Of a stretch of 64,000 bases of DNA, positions 12,140 to 22,790 are shown piece after piece. Location of the stretch: assembly GCA_014529385.2 (NCBI GenBank), contig CM043965.1, positions 18,613,412 to 18,677,411 on the forward strand, written 5' to 3'. Position numbers and translations under genes: made by a program. Positions within the stretch are counted from its first letter, which is position 1; each line of letters begins with the position of its first letter. The stretch is from Adiantum capillus-veneris (taxonomy: Eukaryota > Streptophyta > Polypodiopsida > Polypodiales > Pteridaceae). The notes beneath the pieces are model-generated. The model saw only the letters and a program-made list of their open reading frames with translations. It did not search any database and was not told the DNA's origin.

Positions 12140-13509
12140 AAACCCAATACCTGAGTCAAGCACATATTACCATAGTAGGACTTCACTTTGTGGAAGACCA
12201 AATTATGCGACAAATCTTGAGACTTGGAGTATTTTGGCCAATTATGAGGAGTGATGTTCGCTCTTTTGTAAAGGATTGTCCTCAATGTAAAAAACAGACA
12301 CCCATACCTCATGTAACATAGTTACTTACTTGCCAAGCCGAATATTTCCTGAGGATATGAGTAAACGCCATCAAAGAGCAATTGAAACTGAAGCAAGAGA
12401 TTATGCACTTATTGGAAACCAATTGTATCAGAGAGATAAGAATCAACATTTTCATCTTTGTGCAAATGAAGACGAATATATTCCAATTATAGAACAAGCA
12501 CATGGTGGATTATTTGAAGGTCACTTTTCTAGTGATACCACCGCAAGAGAAATCTTAATGGTAGGCATATGGTGGCCAACACTTTTTGCAGATGCCAAAG
12601 AATATGTTCGAAGGTGTAATGTTTGTCAAAGAGCAAAAATGCCAACAAGAGTAGATAGAATGCCCTTAAGAACAATGATGGGGGCTAGAGCCTTCGCAAG
12701 ATGGGGTATAGATTTTGTTGGGCCAATACAGCCACCTGCTTATAGAACCCAAGCTCAATATATCATTGTAGCTACGGGCTATTTGACCAAGTGGACCGAT
12801 GCTAAAGAAACTCAAAAGAATGATGCCAGAACCACTTGCACATTCTTATACGAGTATGTATTCACAAGATATGGACTGCCAATGAAAATTGTCAGTGATA
12901 GGGAACTCATTTCCTCAATGAGGTAATCAAGTATTTGCTTAATGAATTTATGGTCATCCATAACAAATCAGCTCCGTATCACCCACAAGCAAACAGACAA
13001 GCTGAGCATAAGATTAAAATTATTAGCTCGATATTGAGCAAAGTGGTTAGTTCAGGAAGAACAGACTAAGAAATGAATCTCCATGTAGCTCTATGGGCTT
13101 ATCGAGTTTCATTCAAAACAACTATAACGCTACACCCATTAACCTTGTTTATGGTCTTGATTTCATCCTGTCAATAGAGTTTCTATTGCCGGCATTAAGG
13201 GTACCTACAGATCTTGAGTGGACTGGACATAAATTGTCAGAAAGACTTGAATATTTAGAGAAGCTAGATGAGCAAAGGCTAGCTGATGTAGCTCACATAT
13301 ATGCAAAAAAGCGGAAACAAAAACAGTTTTTTTATTCCTATTTAATCACAAAAATCTTCAAAAAAGGGGATTTAGTTTTAGTCTATTCCCTTAAGCAACA
13401 CATTCCCAAGTTTAAGAAAAAGGGAAGCGGACCGTTTATCATTGAAGATGTATCTGCAAGTGGAGCAGTTAAGTTGTCGAGGCTAATTGTATTAGTGAAT
13501 GTGATTTAA
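12140..13509 (+). pseudogene. Integrase of the giant element with two zinc-finger-like modules and a GPY/F end
   Basis: Two HHCC-type zinc modules occur in a row: one at about 12155-12300 (HITIVGLHF...CPQC) and one at about 12497-12640 (HGGLFEGHF...CNVCQR). The catalytic core follows: first Asp in WGIDFVGP (about 12705), second in IVSDRE (about 12890), then a frameshift and the Glu in YHPQANRQAE (about 12977). The 13093-13509 frame ends with a GPY/F-like block, KKGSGPFIIEDVS. No chromodomain follows, which sets it apart from the chromoviruses elsewhere in this window. Frame breaks make it inactive. Confidence 0.82.
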
Positions 13510-13510
13510 A

Positions 13511-14213
13511 GAAGTACAATTTTCCACTAACCAATGAGTTGCTAGAAAGAATGCATGCATCCAAGCAAAGAAATATAAAATGACAGCATGTTATTGATGA
13601 AGCCCAAGAGGAAGCACGACTTCGGGTACTCAAAAGGAAAGCTGCTCTCAAGAATAAAAAATTACCTATTTCCATCAACACACTGGAAATAGACGACCGA
13701 CAATGGGAATTGCAGAAAGATGCACTGTCAACAGATGATGAATGGTTAGATGGAACGGACCTTCACATCAAAGTACAGCTTAACAATCATAGCACAAATT
13801 CATTGGTTGACACATGAGCTTGAGTAAATGCAGTCAGGTATTCCATGTACAAGAAAGCAACAAGTCAGTCTTTGACAGCAGGAATAGTGACTATCAAAGG
13901 ATGCAACAAGAACACAACACCAACATTGGGAGTAGTCAACTTAAATGTGAAAGTACATGGATGTTCATTTCGGCATCAGTTTGTATGCTTACCAAATGAA
14001 CACATGAATGAGACAAGGATTCTTGGAATCTCATGGATGCGGACATACAAGGCAGTACCATATTGGGATACAAATCAGCTCAAGATATTACCTAAAGGCA
14101 GACAACTCATTGTTCCAATTGCACCAAGCAAGGAGAAATGGAAAAAAAGTAATAGCAGAGAAAATAACAAAGCAATTACTCTTCTCCATCCTATTGACAA
14201 TCAAATGCTATAA
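13511..14213 (+). pseudogene. Second retropepsin-like domain, downstream of integrase
   Basis: A frame running on from the integrase tail (DLKKYN at 13504) leads through a basic linker to LVDT followed by a stop at the third triad position (GAC ACA TGA, 13809-13817), then by Ala. This is what decay of an LVDTGA protease active site would give. The 13845-14213 frame then shows the remaining features of the fold: NLNVKVHG...HQFVCLP and a clear C-terminal ILGISWMRTYKAVP. It is not a copy of the usual protease at 9130-9646; the sequences differ widely. Its role is unknown. Confidence 0.65.
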
Positions 14214-14262
14214 GCTGCATGCAAGGAGTCAGGAAAATTTGGGTACCGAAAGCACCCCTTAA

Positions 14263-15601
14263 CACTAGGTTGGTAATGGGACACTTTTATGTCCTGGGAC
14301 ACTTTTATGTCCTATTAAGTGACCATTTTCCTTGAATTATGTCAAGAGTTTCAAAATAGATTTTGAGGTGCTATTTGTCTAGAAATTTGTCTCATGAGCT
14401 GAAAAAAACTCGACATTTTTTTGAAATATCAATTCCATCTTTAACCTTGTCCTTACACAACATTTCACAACCTAAACTGTGTGAAAAAACGGGTCCTGTT
14501 TTTGGCTTTTTTCAACTTTTTGCAACTATACCACTCTAGAATTCATGTTTGTGAGGTCTATAATGCTAAAGAACTATCTTTAGTAGTCCTTAACATGTCC
14601 TAATGCTTCTAGTGAGAAATAAATGTTAAAGTTTTAAGTTCTGACCAAATTACAAAAATTGTCAAATCCTGTTTTTTAGCCAATTTTAGCTCTTCTATGA
14701 TTTTTTTGGTGGCTTTCATGATATCCAAATGCAGTTTTGATTTTCTATGTCGCATATTGTAACATAAATCTAATATTCCTTGAGTTTTGGGGAACCTAAT
14801 ACCCTATTTTGCATAGTAGACAACGATGGTTGATTTTTTCAATTATAGAAGAAAATGAAACATTCTAGTATATCAAGTATAGCTTTTTCAATATTGTTAG
14901 TTTCTGGTGACAACTACATGCATTTTGTAGGTAGTAATCATATCTAGTCATAAGGATCAAATTTGGCTAGATATTGAATAGTTTCTATGGGATTCTACAA
15001 CTCATAATGTTGAACCCAGTTTTTTCATGTTTGCTGTATTTAGCACTTCATCTTTGTCCCCAAGATTCCCCTTGGTAAGAGATGTATTATTCTTTTGACA
15101 TGCTCCATGGCTCCTTATGAACCTTAAGGATAATAGGAAACTAAGAAAACATGCATATATTATTTGTATTAAGCGTGGCTATAGAAACTTTGATGATAGG
15201 TTTGCAGAATGGTAAAAATTCAACTGTTTTGTACCTATTTCTTCTGGGAAAACAAAAAATAGTGAGTGAGAAGGAATCATATGTTCTGATCACCAACCCA
15301 TTGAAGTTAACTAGGGAATTTATCTCAAGTCCTACAAAAATCCCTAATCTTATTTTTATGCAACAAAGCGTAAGAAATGACTGTTTTGATGAAAATGTAC
15401 TGGTCCATCAACTTTGGAGGCTTGGTGTGACCAAAAGATGAGAAATTTTACAAGTTTCTTATTTTTTCCATGTGTAGTAGGCCTTGAACTATAACCTCAT
15501 GAAAGGATTTTACAAAATGAGTGGATCTACTATGGTTTTGGACGTTTTTTTCAAAACCCTGAAAGCACACTTTTATGTCCTGTTAGGTTACCAACCTAGT
15601 G
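14263..15601. mobile_element. Nested non-autonomous DNA transposon with CACTA...TAGTG ends, 1,339 bp
   Basis: The left end CACTAGGTTGGTAA (14263-14276) is the exact inverted copy of the right end TTACCAACCTAGTG (15588-15601). TTAA flanks both sides (14259-14262, 15602-15605). GGGACACTTTTATGTCCT is repeated in tandem just inside the left end (14278-14313), and ACACTTTTATGTCCT recurs inside the right end (15567-15581), like the subterminal repeats of CACTA elements. CACTA elements normally make 3-bp duplications, so the TTAA flanks are either part of the inverted repeat or a 4-bp duplication, and the superfamily is unsettled. The AT-rich interior has no recognisable transposase; the ORF at 15151-15441 looks random. 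Confidence 0.72.
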
Positions 15602-15605
15602 TTAA

Positions 15606-16010
15606 GAACAAGCGGATTCAAATCTGGGTGTCCAAAACATCATCAACAATACCAAAGCCACTTCCAAAGAGTAAAACACAGAGACGAGCATCTTTGAGCA
15701 TGGAACCTAACAAGAAATGGATTTGGAAGAAAAATGAGCCCTTATCTTCTCCGCAAAGTGGAAAATCGATCAAGCAATGGAGGGTTAAGTCTCAGCACAC
15801 TCAACCACACCATTCTACACCAAGCAAATCAAGGTAAGAATGGCGAGTAAAAGCTTAACAACAATCAAAAGTGATACCAACAGTACAGGCAATCAGTGTG
15901 CTAAAGCATCCTGATGGTACAATCAAGCAAAGAGCACACAAGCTACAAGATTTGCTCTTTGGAAGATAGCATCAGAAAGCCTCAACATCAAAAACCCTTG
16001 AGTTAATTAC
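15606..16010 (+). pseudogene. Continuation of the giant element ORF after the nested transposon
   Basis: The frame up to 15836 is open and Lys/Ser/Gln-rich with repeated aromatic-basic motifs: IQIWVSK, KWIWKKN, KQWRVK. Just before the inserted transposon the other side reads KIWVPKAP in one frame, so the transposon split a coding segment that carried this W-x-x-K repeat. Degenerate coding (AISVLKHPDGTIKQRAHK) continues to about 15970. The function is unknown; it forms the tail of the second-protease segment. Confidence 0.4.
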
Positions 16011-17400
16011 TCAAGACCCAAATCTTTCACATCATGATGATTTTAATTGCATTGGTCTTCAAAGCATGGTAGCCAACCAAGGCTATGCATAGACACGATT
16101 ATTCAACCCATGCACACAGTCGTCCTGGAGTACGCCATTTAGGAGGGGTGAAAGGCCACTAAGGAATTAAGGGCCAAATCACCTACTAATGCCCTTATAA
16201 ATCATCAACAAGGGAATTTAACTGATAATATCTCCCCAATGAGTATAAATAGTGTATATACTATCAAAAAATAGTCCTTTTTTGTTATTTTTCATCAAAT
16301 TTTCTTGATATTGAGACTTAAAAATGGAGAAATCCAACAAAAAACAATAAAGCTGTGTTTTTCAATGGGTTCTATTAATTGTTGGATTTTCACTTTGCTT
16401 TTTTAGCGCATTTTGTTATTTTCTTTGATTTTTTCAATAAATAGGTTAAAAATTAAATAAAAATAAGCAGAGGAGCTCAGATGGAAAAACTAAAGACACG
16501 GTGGTGATAAAAAAAACAAGGTGGTCAAATTGGCAGATGAAAGCAAAAAGCCTAAATTAGGCAGCTAGGCCAACTTTTGCGGAATTCTTGCAGAATGAGC
16601 TACAAGAATCCGATTGGGGAAATTTTTGAGTCTAACATAGATTTCACGGTCTAGTAGGACTAGCAGGGAAATTTGGGGGAAAATGGTTTGGGAAGTCCAG
16701 GTATAGATACCCAAGGTAGGCTAAACCACTTGTTGCCTTTGGAGAGAGAGCCTTTCGACCCTCTTCGCGCATATTTTTCGAAGTCCACAGTCACCTGTTT
16801 TCAGTGCCGTCTCACACGGGACATGGGGGATAAGTTCTATACTTATCAATGATCCATTTTGTACGGCCGGTAGCTAGTCTAAACCCCTAAAAAAAACCCT
16901 GAAACCCGAGGTGTGCACGAAGAACTACCAAAAATGGACCATAGCAGCCTGTCTCACCTCTACCAAACCGGATGAGATTTGAACTGTAGAATGCCCCAAC
17001 ATAATAGAACACTTCTATATCAACAGTTGACCGTTCGGCAAGGGTCGAGGGGGTCCCCAGTAGAAAAGGTAGGTTTTTGACAGATGCGAGAATTGGATTC
17101 TGACTCCACAGACAACTTGCATACGAGGTCTATACACAATGTATATGATTGATTTCATAAAATTAATCAAGCCAAGCCCTCGGAAAGCAGAAAATGATTG
17201 GAAGGCTACAAAGCATCAAATTTGACATACGAGGTCAAACTGACTCCAAATGGGTCAAAATTGGACGAGTTTGCTTCACGGCTATGTTGCGAACAAGTCC
17301 ATAGCATCAAAAGTGACAAACCAACTCTATAGGCCATGTAATCACAAAAATCGTTGATTTCAGATTCGACAAAGCATGAAGTGATGCCAGCAAGACCAAA
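16010..17400 (+). other. Non-coding part of the 3' arm
   Basis: No gene is visible. There is a TATA-like GAGTATAAATAG near 16222 and AT-rich sequence to 16460, then a patch of higher GC (16730-17060). Nothing here matches a known domain on either strand. Confidence 0.4.
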
Positions 17401-18250
17401 CTTTACCAAATTCAATTTAGGACTTGTTTTAGGTGTATAGAATATGTTTAGGTCAAACTTTTCAAGTTTTACAAGAAATTGTTGACTGCTGTAAATAAAT
17501 GTGATTATTTACTTTTGCAAAATTTTGGGTTGAAAATGGTATCATCACCTCACCTATCACTTGTACACACCTATTACATGCCAAATTTCAAGTATGAGCC
17601 AAAATGATCAATTATAACTTGGAAAATTGCTAGAAACTGCAAAGAAGTGCTTGCAAACCAATTTCTGAGTTATGAGCCACATTTTTTGATCCAAATCACC
17701 TCATATCACATATACAGGGTCTACACCATGTCTAGAACCAAGTTGTACCAAAAAATGTTCATTTTGATGAAAAAGTTAATAATCGTGATTATTTACTTTT
17801 TGTCCAAGATGGGGGGAATTTGCAACTTTGCCACCATGGGACCAAAGTACATGATGTCCTAAGCCCACTAGCCAAGTTTGAACAAATTTGGAGCTCAAAA
17901 TCTCAAAATTCCTTTACATGTACTGTTTGAGAGACCTAAAGCCTAAATCTGGCACCATTTTCATCCTGTGCACCCAAATGAGCCCATATTTAACTCACAA
18001 TATCTATTTGGTATATACTTCAAGCCTATAATGTCAAAATTTGCAAAAATTTGAAAAAATTACTAATCATGATTATTTTCTTTTGTTGCAATTTTTTGTT
18101 TTGACTTCATCAATTTGACCTTTACATGTTTTTATGCATCTATGCATGTTCAAGAATTAATTTGAAGCAAATTGGACTCAATTTGTCAGCATTTCAGAGT
18201 GAAGGACACTCCAGAGAAGAATCTGCCAAATTTTCTAACTTTGATACTCT
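17400..18250 (+). repeat. 3'-arm copy of the ~280-bp palindrome-bearing repeat
   Basis: Near-palindromes of the AATAATCGTGATTATT type lie at 17491-17512, 17775-17796 and 18061-18080, spaced 284 and 286 bp. The spacing and motif match the 5' arm array at 4500-5360. Intervening text is also similar in style (AAATTTGG, CATGTCTAGAACCAAG, GAGAGACCTAAAG), but strongly diverged. Confidence 0.72.
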
Positions 18251-18253
18251 ATT

Positions 18254-18802
18254 CACTTAACAGGAGCCATGCAAGCTGCAAAGAAGGCCATGAAGAAGCT
18301 CTCACAAAAGGAGAAGCTGCAAGAGCTATCACCATATCAACTCGACCCCAGTTCAGTTAAAACTGCCAAAGCGACCTATCTGTCAAGAGAACAATTGGAA
18401 GATAACAACACCACAATGTTCATAGGTAGAATCAAAAGCGAACAAGGACATCAGGTAGAACTGCAACTTCTACCAAAATAAGTATATGATGTCGCTGCAA
18501 AGCCCGAGACCAAAGAAGCCAACCGAAGGCTGGGGCTCAGAGAGTTTTATGAACAAGAGCCATGTGGAGTGGATTTCCAAAAAGCTTATGAGCTCTTGTC
18601 CACAATCAAAGAAGATGGAATTGCCCAGATCTCCGACCAACAAGGGAACAAAGTCGAAGTAGTAATTACGAAAGAGATAGTAGCTGAAGCTCTCAAACTA
18701 CCAATAAAAGGAATGATCATGAGAGAAAGAGACAGAAAAACAGGAGAGAATTCCACCAAGAAAACCGTTGCTGTCACATTTATCGATCTAATCCAGAAAT
18801 AA
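18254..18802 (+). pseudogene. Accessory ORF A in the 3' arm (unknown, broken)
   Basis: Two open pieces (18269-18481 and 18569-18802) are separated by one or more stops. The first starts MQAAKKAMKKLSQKEKLQE and is basic. The second, with YELLSTIKEDGIAQISDQQG then ITKEIVAEALKLPIKG, reads like a small folded domain (alternating hydrophobic and charged residues). I do not recognise it. It follows the 3' palindrome array exactly as gag follows the 5' array, which suggests a second coding unit with its own leader. Confidence 0.45.
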
Positions 18803-18989
18803 GTGGAAGAACCTACAAGAATATACCACCAACACCTCCACTTCCTCGCCAAAAGGCCACCAAGGTAAACAACACCCAATCACGCGGTTGCGACCACTGC
18901 CATGCCCAATACGTGTTGACCACACTAAAAGGGACAAAGAAAGAGGGTAAACTAACATAACTGGGAGCACCAGAGGTTCTCACAAGAAT

Positions 18990-19900
18990 TTCCTACCATG
19001 ATATTGGCATGGGAGATAACTTTTCACCTGTCCCAAATCAGAACACTTGGATCGTGTCTGCACAACCATCCCCTCGAGCCACAAGATCTACCAAGAGAAC
19101 TTACAAGACTGATGAAGAATCTGTTGAGAGCTCGCCAGAACGGCATAGTAGTGAAAGCTCCGATAATGAGGAAAAAAGAGTCCAAAGGGAAGAGATGAAA
19201 AGAAAAGCCGTGGCAGCATATCAAGAGGATCCACAATAGAAATAGACCAGGTTTGAAAGACACCAAGCTCAAGGCAAGGATTCTGCAAAGTGGGTACCTA
19301 TGAACGTCAAAGGGCCAAGAACAAAGCACCATGCTAGGAAAGAGGCCGAAGACCCCATAGAGTTATTAGAAAGAATGTATCAGGAGGCCAAAGCATTAAA
19401 GCTGAAAGAATCCCAAGAAGCAGAAAAAAATTTGAAGAGGTGTCAGAGCAAAAAAACAAGCAGAAGAAGCAACCACTCAAGGAGAGGCTCAACATGAACA
19501 AGGTGACATGTCTCCCTGACCTTCTTCACCTGCTACATAATAGCATGATCACTCCATGCGAAGCCCACCCATCACCAACAAATAGAACCACAAAAGAAAC
19601 ATAGCTTGAACAGAAAGAAGCAGCAGAATCTGCACAACAAGCAACCACTACACATGAGCAAGACAAAGCACAAGAACCAAAACCGGAAAGGGCAGCGAGT
19701 CGTGCATCAAAGGAGACCACAAAGTTTAAGAAAACATAGGAACAACAAACAAAGGAAACACCTTCTACCTCAACACAACACAAAACGGCCGAGGCATCCA
19801 TTCACGAAGCCTCAAAGTGACAAAGCAAAAGAAGTTCAAACACAACCTCAAGGGCAAGAACAATGAGCTGCCACGACGTAGTCAAGAGATTCACAAGAGA
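18990..19900 (+). pseudogene. Charged low-complexity coding remnant (accessory ORF A, C-terminal part)
   Basis: Open pieces at 19009-19239, 19300-19497 and 19606-19866 are rich in Lys, Glu, Gln, Ser and His. They include acidic-Ser stretches (ESVESSPERHSSESSDNEEK) and a coiled-coil-like LLERMYQEAKALKLKES. They lie on the same strand and follow ORF A. Frames differ, so this looks like one long charged protein now broken. No function can be given. Confidence 0.35.
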
Positions 19901-20337
19901 ATGCCGATACATCTAGGCAGCTCACAAGAAATCAGGATTGGCAATACACTTGATGAGGTAATCGTGTAAGTCAATAAATATGCAAAGCAAATGCAAGATA
20001 CAACGAAAAGACTCCAATCAGCAACACTTAGCCGCAGCAAGAAGAAGAGCTGCTAAAAGAAATAACCGAGCTTAAAAGAGTCAACCAACGCTGAGAGATG
20101 GACGGCAAGATACATAGGAAGAAGCAGGAACTTTAGAATAGCCACAGATAGATATTCCCTCAGTATCTTTTGCTGAGATGGAAACACAGCTAGCAGCTTT
20201 GGCTAGGTGGTGAGGAGGAATTCCAGGTACAATTAACAGAATCTAATACAGTGCCAATGATCCAGTTGTCAAAACCTAAGGAGGATGCAATCAAAGAAAA
20301 CATTACATACGAGGTGGATGAGTAGCGGAAAGCAGCG
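19901..20337 (+). other. Degenerate, Lys/Glu-rich sequence, no clear gene
   Basis: The composition is as in the preceding segment, with many stops. It probably joins the charged segment to the ORF at 20338, but nothing specific can be supported. Confidence 0.3.
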
Positions 20338-20772
20338 ATGGATTGGGAGTTGAGCATTCTTCACTCTGTCAACACTACACAACTCACTCCCAATCAAATC
20401 AATACGCAATGGCATCAACAATTTCTGCCATATCCTTTGGTAAAGGTGGAGTTGCTCCAAGTCAAAGAGAGGCTTTACAAAGGCATACAAGTAGAAGATG
20501 CAGATGAAGAGCACCCAAAGTGGAGACTGAGATGGTTGAACAAGAATCCAAGATACCTGATTCTATTCACAAGAGCACCTACAGAACTTCAAAAGGAACC
20601 CACTATTTGTCCTGTACCAAGAGTAAGAACCTGCCATGCGCACCAGGCAATAACAAAGAAACAGCCAACATGGCTAAACTACCCAAGATTTCCAGGTCCA
20701 GAAAAGGGACTGGCCACAGATACATGTGAAAACCCTAACGGGTGCCATGTCCTTCTTCAAAAGTATACATGA
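20338..20772 (+). CDS. Unknown ORF in the 3' arm, 144 aa
   Basis: An open frame starts at ATG (MDWELSILHSVN) with mixed composition and several Trp and Pro residues. It could be the last part of the same accessory coding unit. I recognise no domain, and part of the length may be chance. A second overlapping frame (20520-20729) is probably a shadow. Confidence 0.3.
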   Translation: MDWELSILHSVNTTQLTPNQINTQWHQQFLPYPLVKVELLQVKERLYKGIQVEDADEEHPKWRLRWLNKNPRYLILFTRAPTELQKEPTICPVPRVRTCHAHQAITKKQPTWLNYPRFPGPEKGLATDTCENPNGCHVLLQKYT

Positions 20773-21290
20773 TATGTCATGTGCAATGCTTATAAAATCT
20801 GCCAAATGCTGCTCACCTACATCAAAGTTTTTCATGAGCTAGAGCAAGCAGGCACTGTAATGTACCCAACAATTATCCATATAAATCATTTCAGATATTT
20901 TGCAAAGTAGTTGAGATTCTCGATTTTGTGAGTCATAATGAGTTTATCAGAGCAATTGGATTGAAAATTGGGTTCAAAATCCATCTATTTATGATCTTTT
21001 TTTTATACAGAACAATAGGTTTATGTGGGAACCTAATCTATGTGTGAGGAAAAAGCTTAGGGATAGTATTTTTAGGAAAGAAAGAGAGGTGAGTCAAAAT
21101 TAGGATACTTCTTTCTTTCTCTCTTTCAAAATAGAATGAGAACTTGTAAGTATAGAGCTTTTTAAAATCGCGCATAGGATTCGCGTACCCAAAAATAAAA
21201 AAAAGTAAAAATAAAATTTTAAGAGCCGCGAGGACACGCGAGCTTTTTTCTTCTCCTATTCTTGAAACCTCTCAGTATTCTTAGCACCCC
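20773..21290 (+). other. Non-coding spacer before the internal promoter
   Basis: No gene is seen. It is AT-rich to about 21110, followed by GA-rich and CT-rich stretches and then a CG-containing patch (AAATCGCGCATAGG near 21167). Base composition changes sharply near 21160 towards higher GC. Confidence 0.4.
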
Positions 21291-21297
21291 CCTAGGG

Positions 21298-21309
21298 CCT
21301 ATATAAAGG
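21298..21309 (+). promoter_or_regulatory. TATA box of an internal transcription unit
   Basis: CCTATATAAAGG is a strong plant TATA box. It is followed at about the right distance by a CA/CT-rich leader (ACACACATCTACAGAAGC) and by an ATG at 21514 that opens a two-exon reading frame. It is well away from either LTR. Confidence 0.55.
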
Positions 21310-21513
21310 ACCCTTCTCCTCTCACTTTGAACACACACATCTACAGAAGCAGAAGCTCTCTTGCAACGATGCGTCGGAGGAAGCCTCTCTCCCTAAACCT
21401 CTCATCTTCAAGCCATCTCCATTTTTCAATCGTCGACGTGCCGTCACCCGATTTGTGAACACACACTCTCTCTCTCTCCAACACCACGCTTTTCTTTTCT
21501 CCATTCCGAAGCT

Positions 21514-22751
21514 ATGGATCCGAAGCGTGTTACACGAAATTCTAAGGACGCCCATGCCGTTGCACCACGAAGGAAGGAGGTGTCTACTCCGAACAGATCT
21601 CATGCGGAAGCATCAACCGAAGAAGAAATCGAAGCTGTCCAACCTCCAGCACAGGAGTTAGCCGCACGCGCTTCAAATCCGGTAAGACAAATTTATAATT
21701 CTGCATTGCTCTTCATGTTTGACTTGGGAAGCTAAGCGTTGGGAACCCCTTAAATTGTCCGAGAAACGTGATTCTATCACATGAAATAATCATATGTTTT
21801 CATAGATTAGTGAAAGGACTATTTGATAAATTGTTACTGTTTGTTGAATTGTTATTGCTTAATAAATTGTTATTGTTTGATAAGTGGGTGTTGATCGATA
21901 TGAGGAATTGGTAGATCATGTTTGATGAATCATTTAATGAGAAGAATTGTTGAAAGGATATATTTTGTTCTCGCGGGTAGCGAGATGATGCCGCGGTTAG
22001 CAGAGATTAAGTTGAGGTTATCGGCTCTCTTTTATGCCTCGCGGTTAGCGGGATGCCTCGTGGTTAGCAAGATGCCTCGCGGTTAGCGGGATGCCTGGCG
22101 GGTAGCGAGATGCCTCGCGGTTATCGAGATGGGAAGGTTGCGCAATTCGCGGTTAGCAAATAAATCCTTTGCAAAGGCTCTGTTGGTTAGACAGAGGAAG
22201 TCCACGGGTAGCGGCAAACTCATGAGAAATTGGAAAGTTATTTTTATTGAATAATAGGGTTGTTACATTAGACCTTATTTGAATTGTTTTGGTATTGTTT
22301 GAAGGGCTGTATAAAAGAACCTGTGTTTGGAACTAATTAAGTAACAATGTTTGTATATGTTAAACAGTGTGGGCAAAAGGGTGAGTGCGGTGTGGAAAGT
22401 GGGGACCGGCTCAGGTTGCCAGTCAAGGATGGGTGGACTCGATTAGTCGAGTACTTTTCACTTTGTTTCAGTCAACTAGGGATTTATCCCATGTCATATT
22501 TGGATTTAAGGATGGCGGCCGTGGCTCTTAAATGCGGGGAAAAAGGCGTTGTTTTTGGATCTTTAATATGTGAAAGGGATTTCTTCTCTTATAATGTAAG
22601 ATCTAGAGTCCATAGAACCTTTAACCTCATCGACCGGGCTTGTGGCGTAGGGTCTTGCAACTACGAACACAATAGGTGGAAGTCTTCTTCTCTTTCGTTG
22701 CTCGTATCTTTGCTTCGCATTATCGGAGTAGGGTGTCGTCAACGGATTTAG
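21514..22751 (+). CDS. Intron-containing accessory ORF inside the retrotransposon
   Basis: Exon 1 (21514-21681) starts MDPKRVTRNSKDAHAVAP and is followed by a donor CCG|GTAAGA. A good acceptor GTTAAACAG lies at 22364. Both sites are in phase 0, so the frame runs straight from exon 1 into exon 2 (22365-22751), which reads CGQKGECGVESGDRLRLPVK and ends in KSSSLSLLVSLL and a stop. The predicted intron is 683 bp and carries five tandem 19-bp repeats. A TATA box lies 215 bp upstream. I do not recognise the product; the middle (LVEYFSLCFSQLGIYPMSY) resembles helical segments of some plant transposon-encoded proteins of unknown role. Other frames after 22640 also look coding, so the 3' end is uncertain. 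Confidence 0.45.
21970..22128 (+). repeat. 19-bp tandem repeat, five copies, in the predicted intron
   Basis: Five copies of a unit close to ATGCCTCGCGGTTAGCGGG start at 22034, 22053, 22072, 22091 and 22110. Related but irregular copies (GCGGGTAGCGAG, GCGGTTAGCAGAG) precede them from 21974. They are GC-rich and CG-rich against an AT-rich background. Confidence 0.88.
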
Positions 22752-22790
22752 AGGATAAAGAAGGCTATCTTCCAAGTCGCCCTGATCTTT

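Noticed and set aside
15151-15441. 96-aa frame inside the CACTA-ended transposon as a transposase
   Set aside because: Too short, composition as expected by chance, no DDE-type motif.
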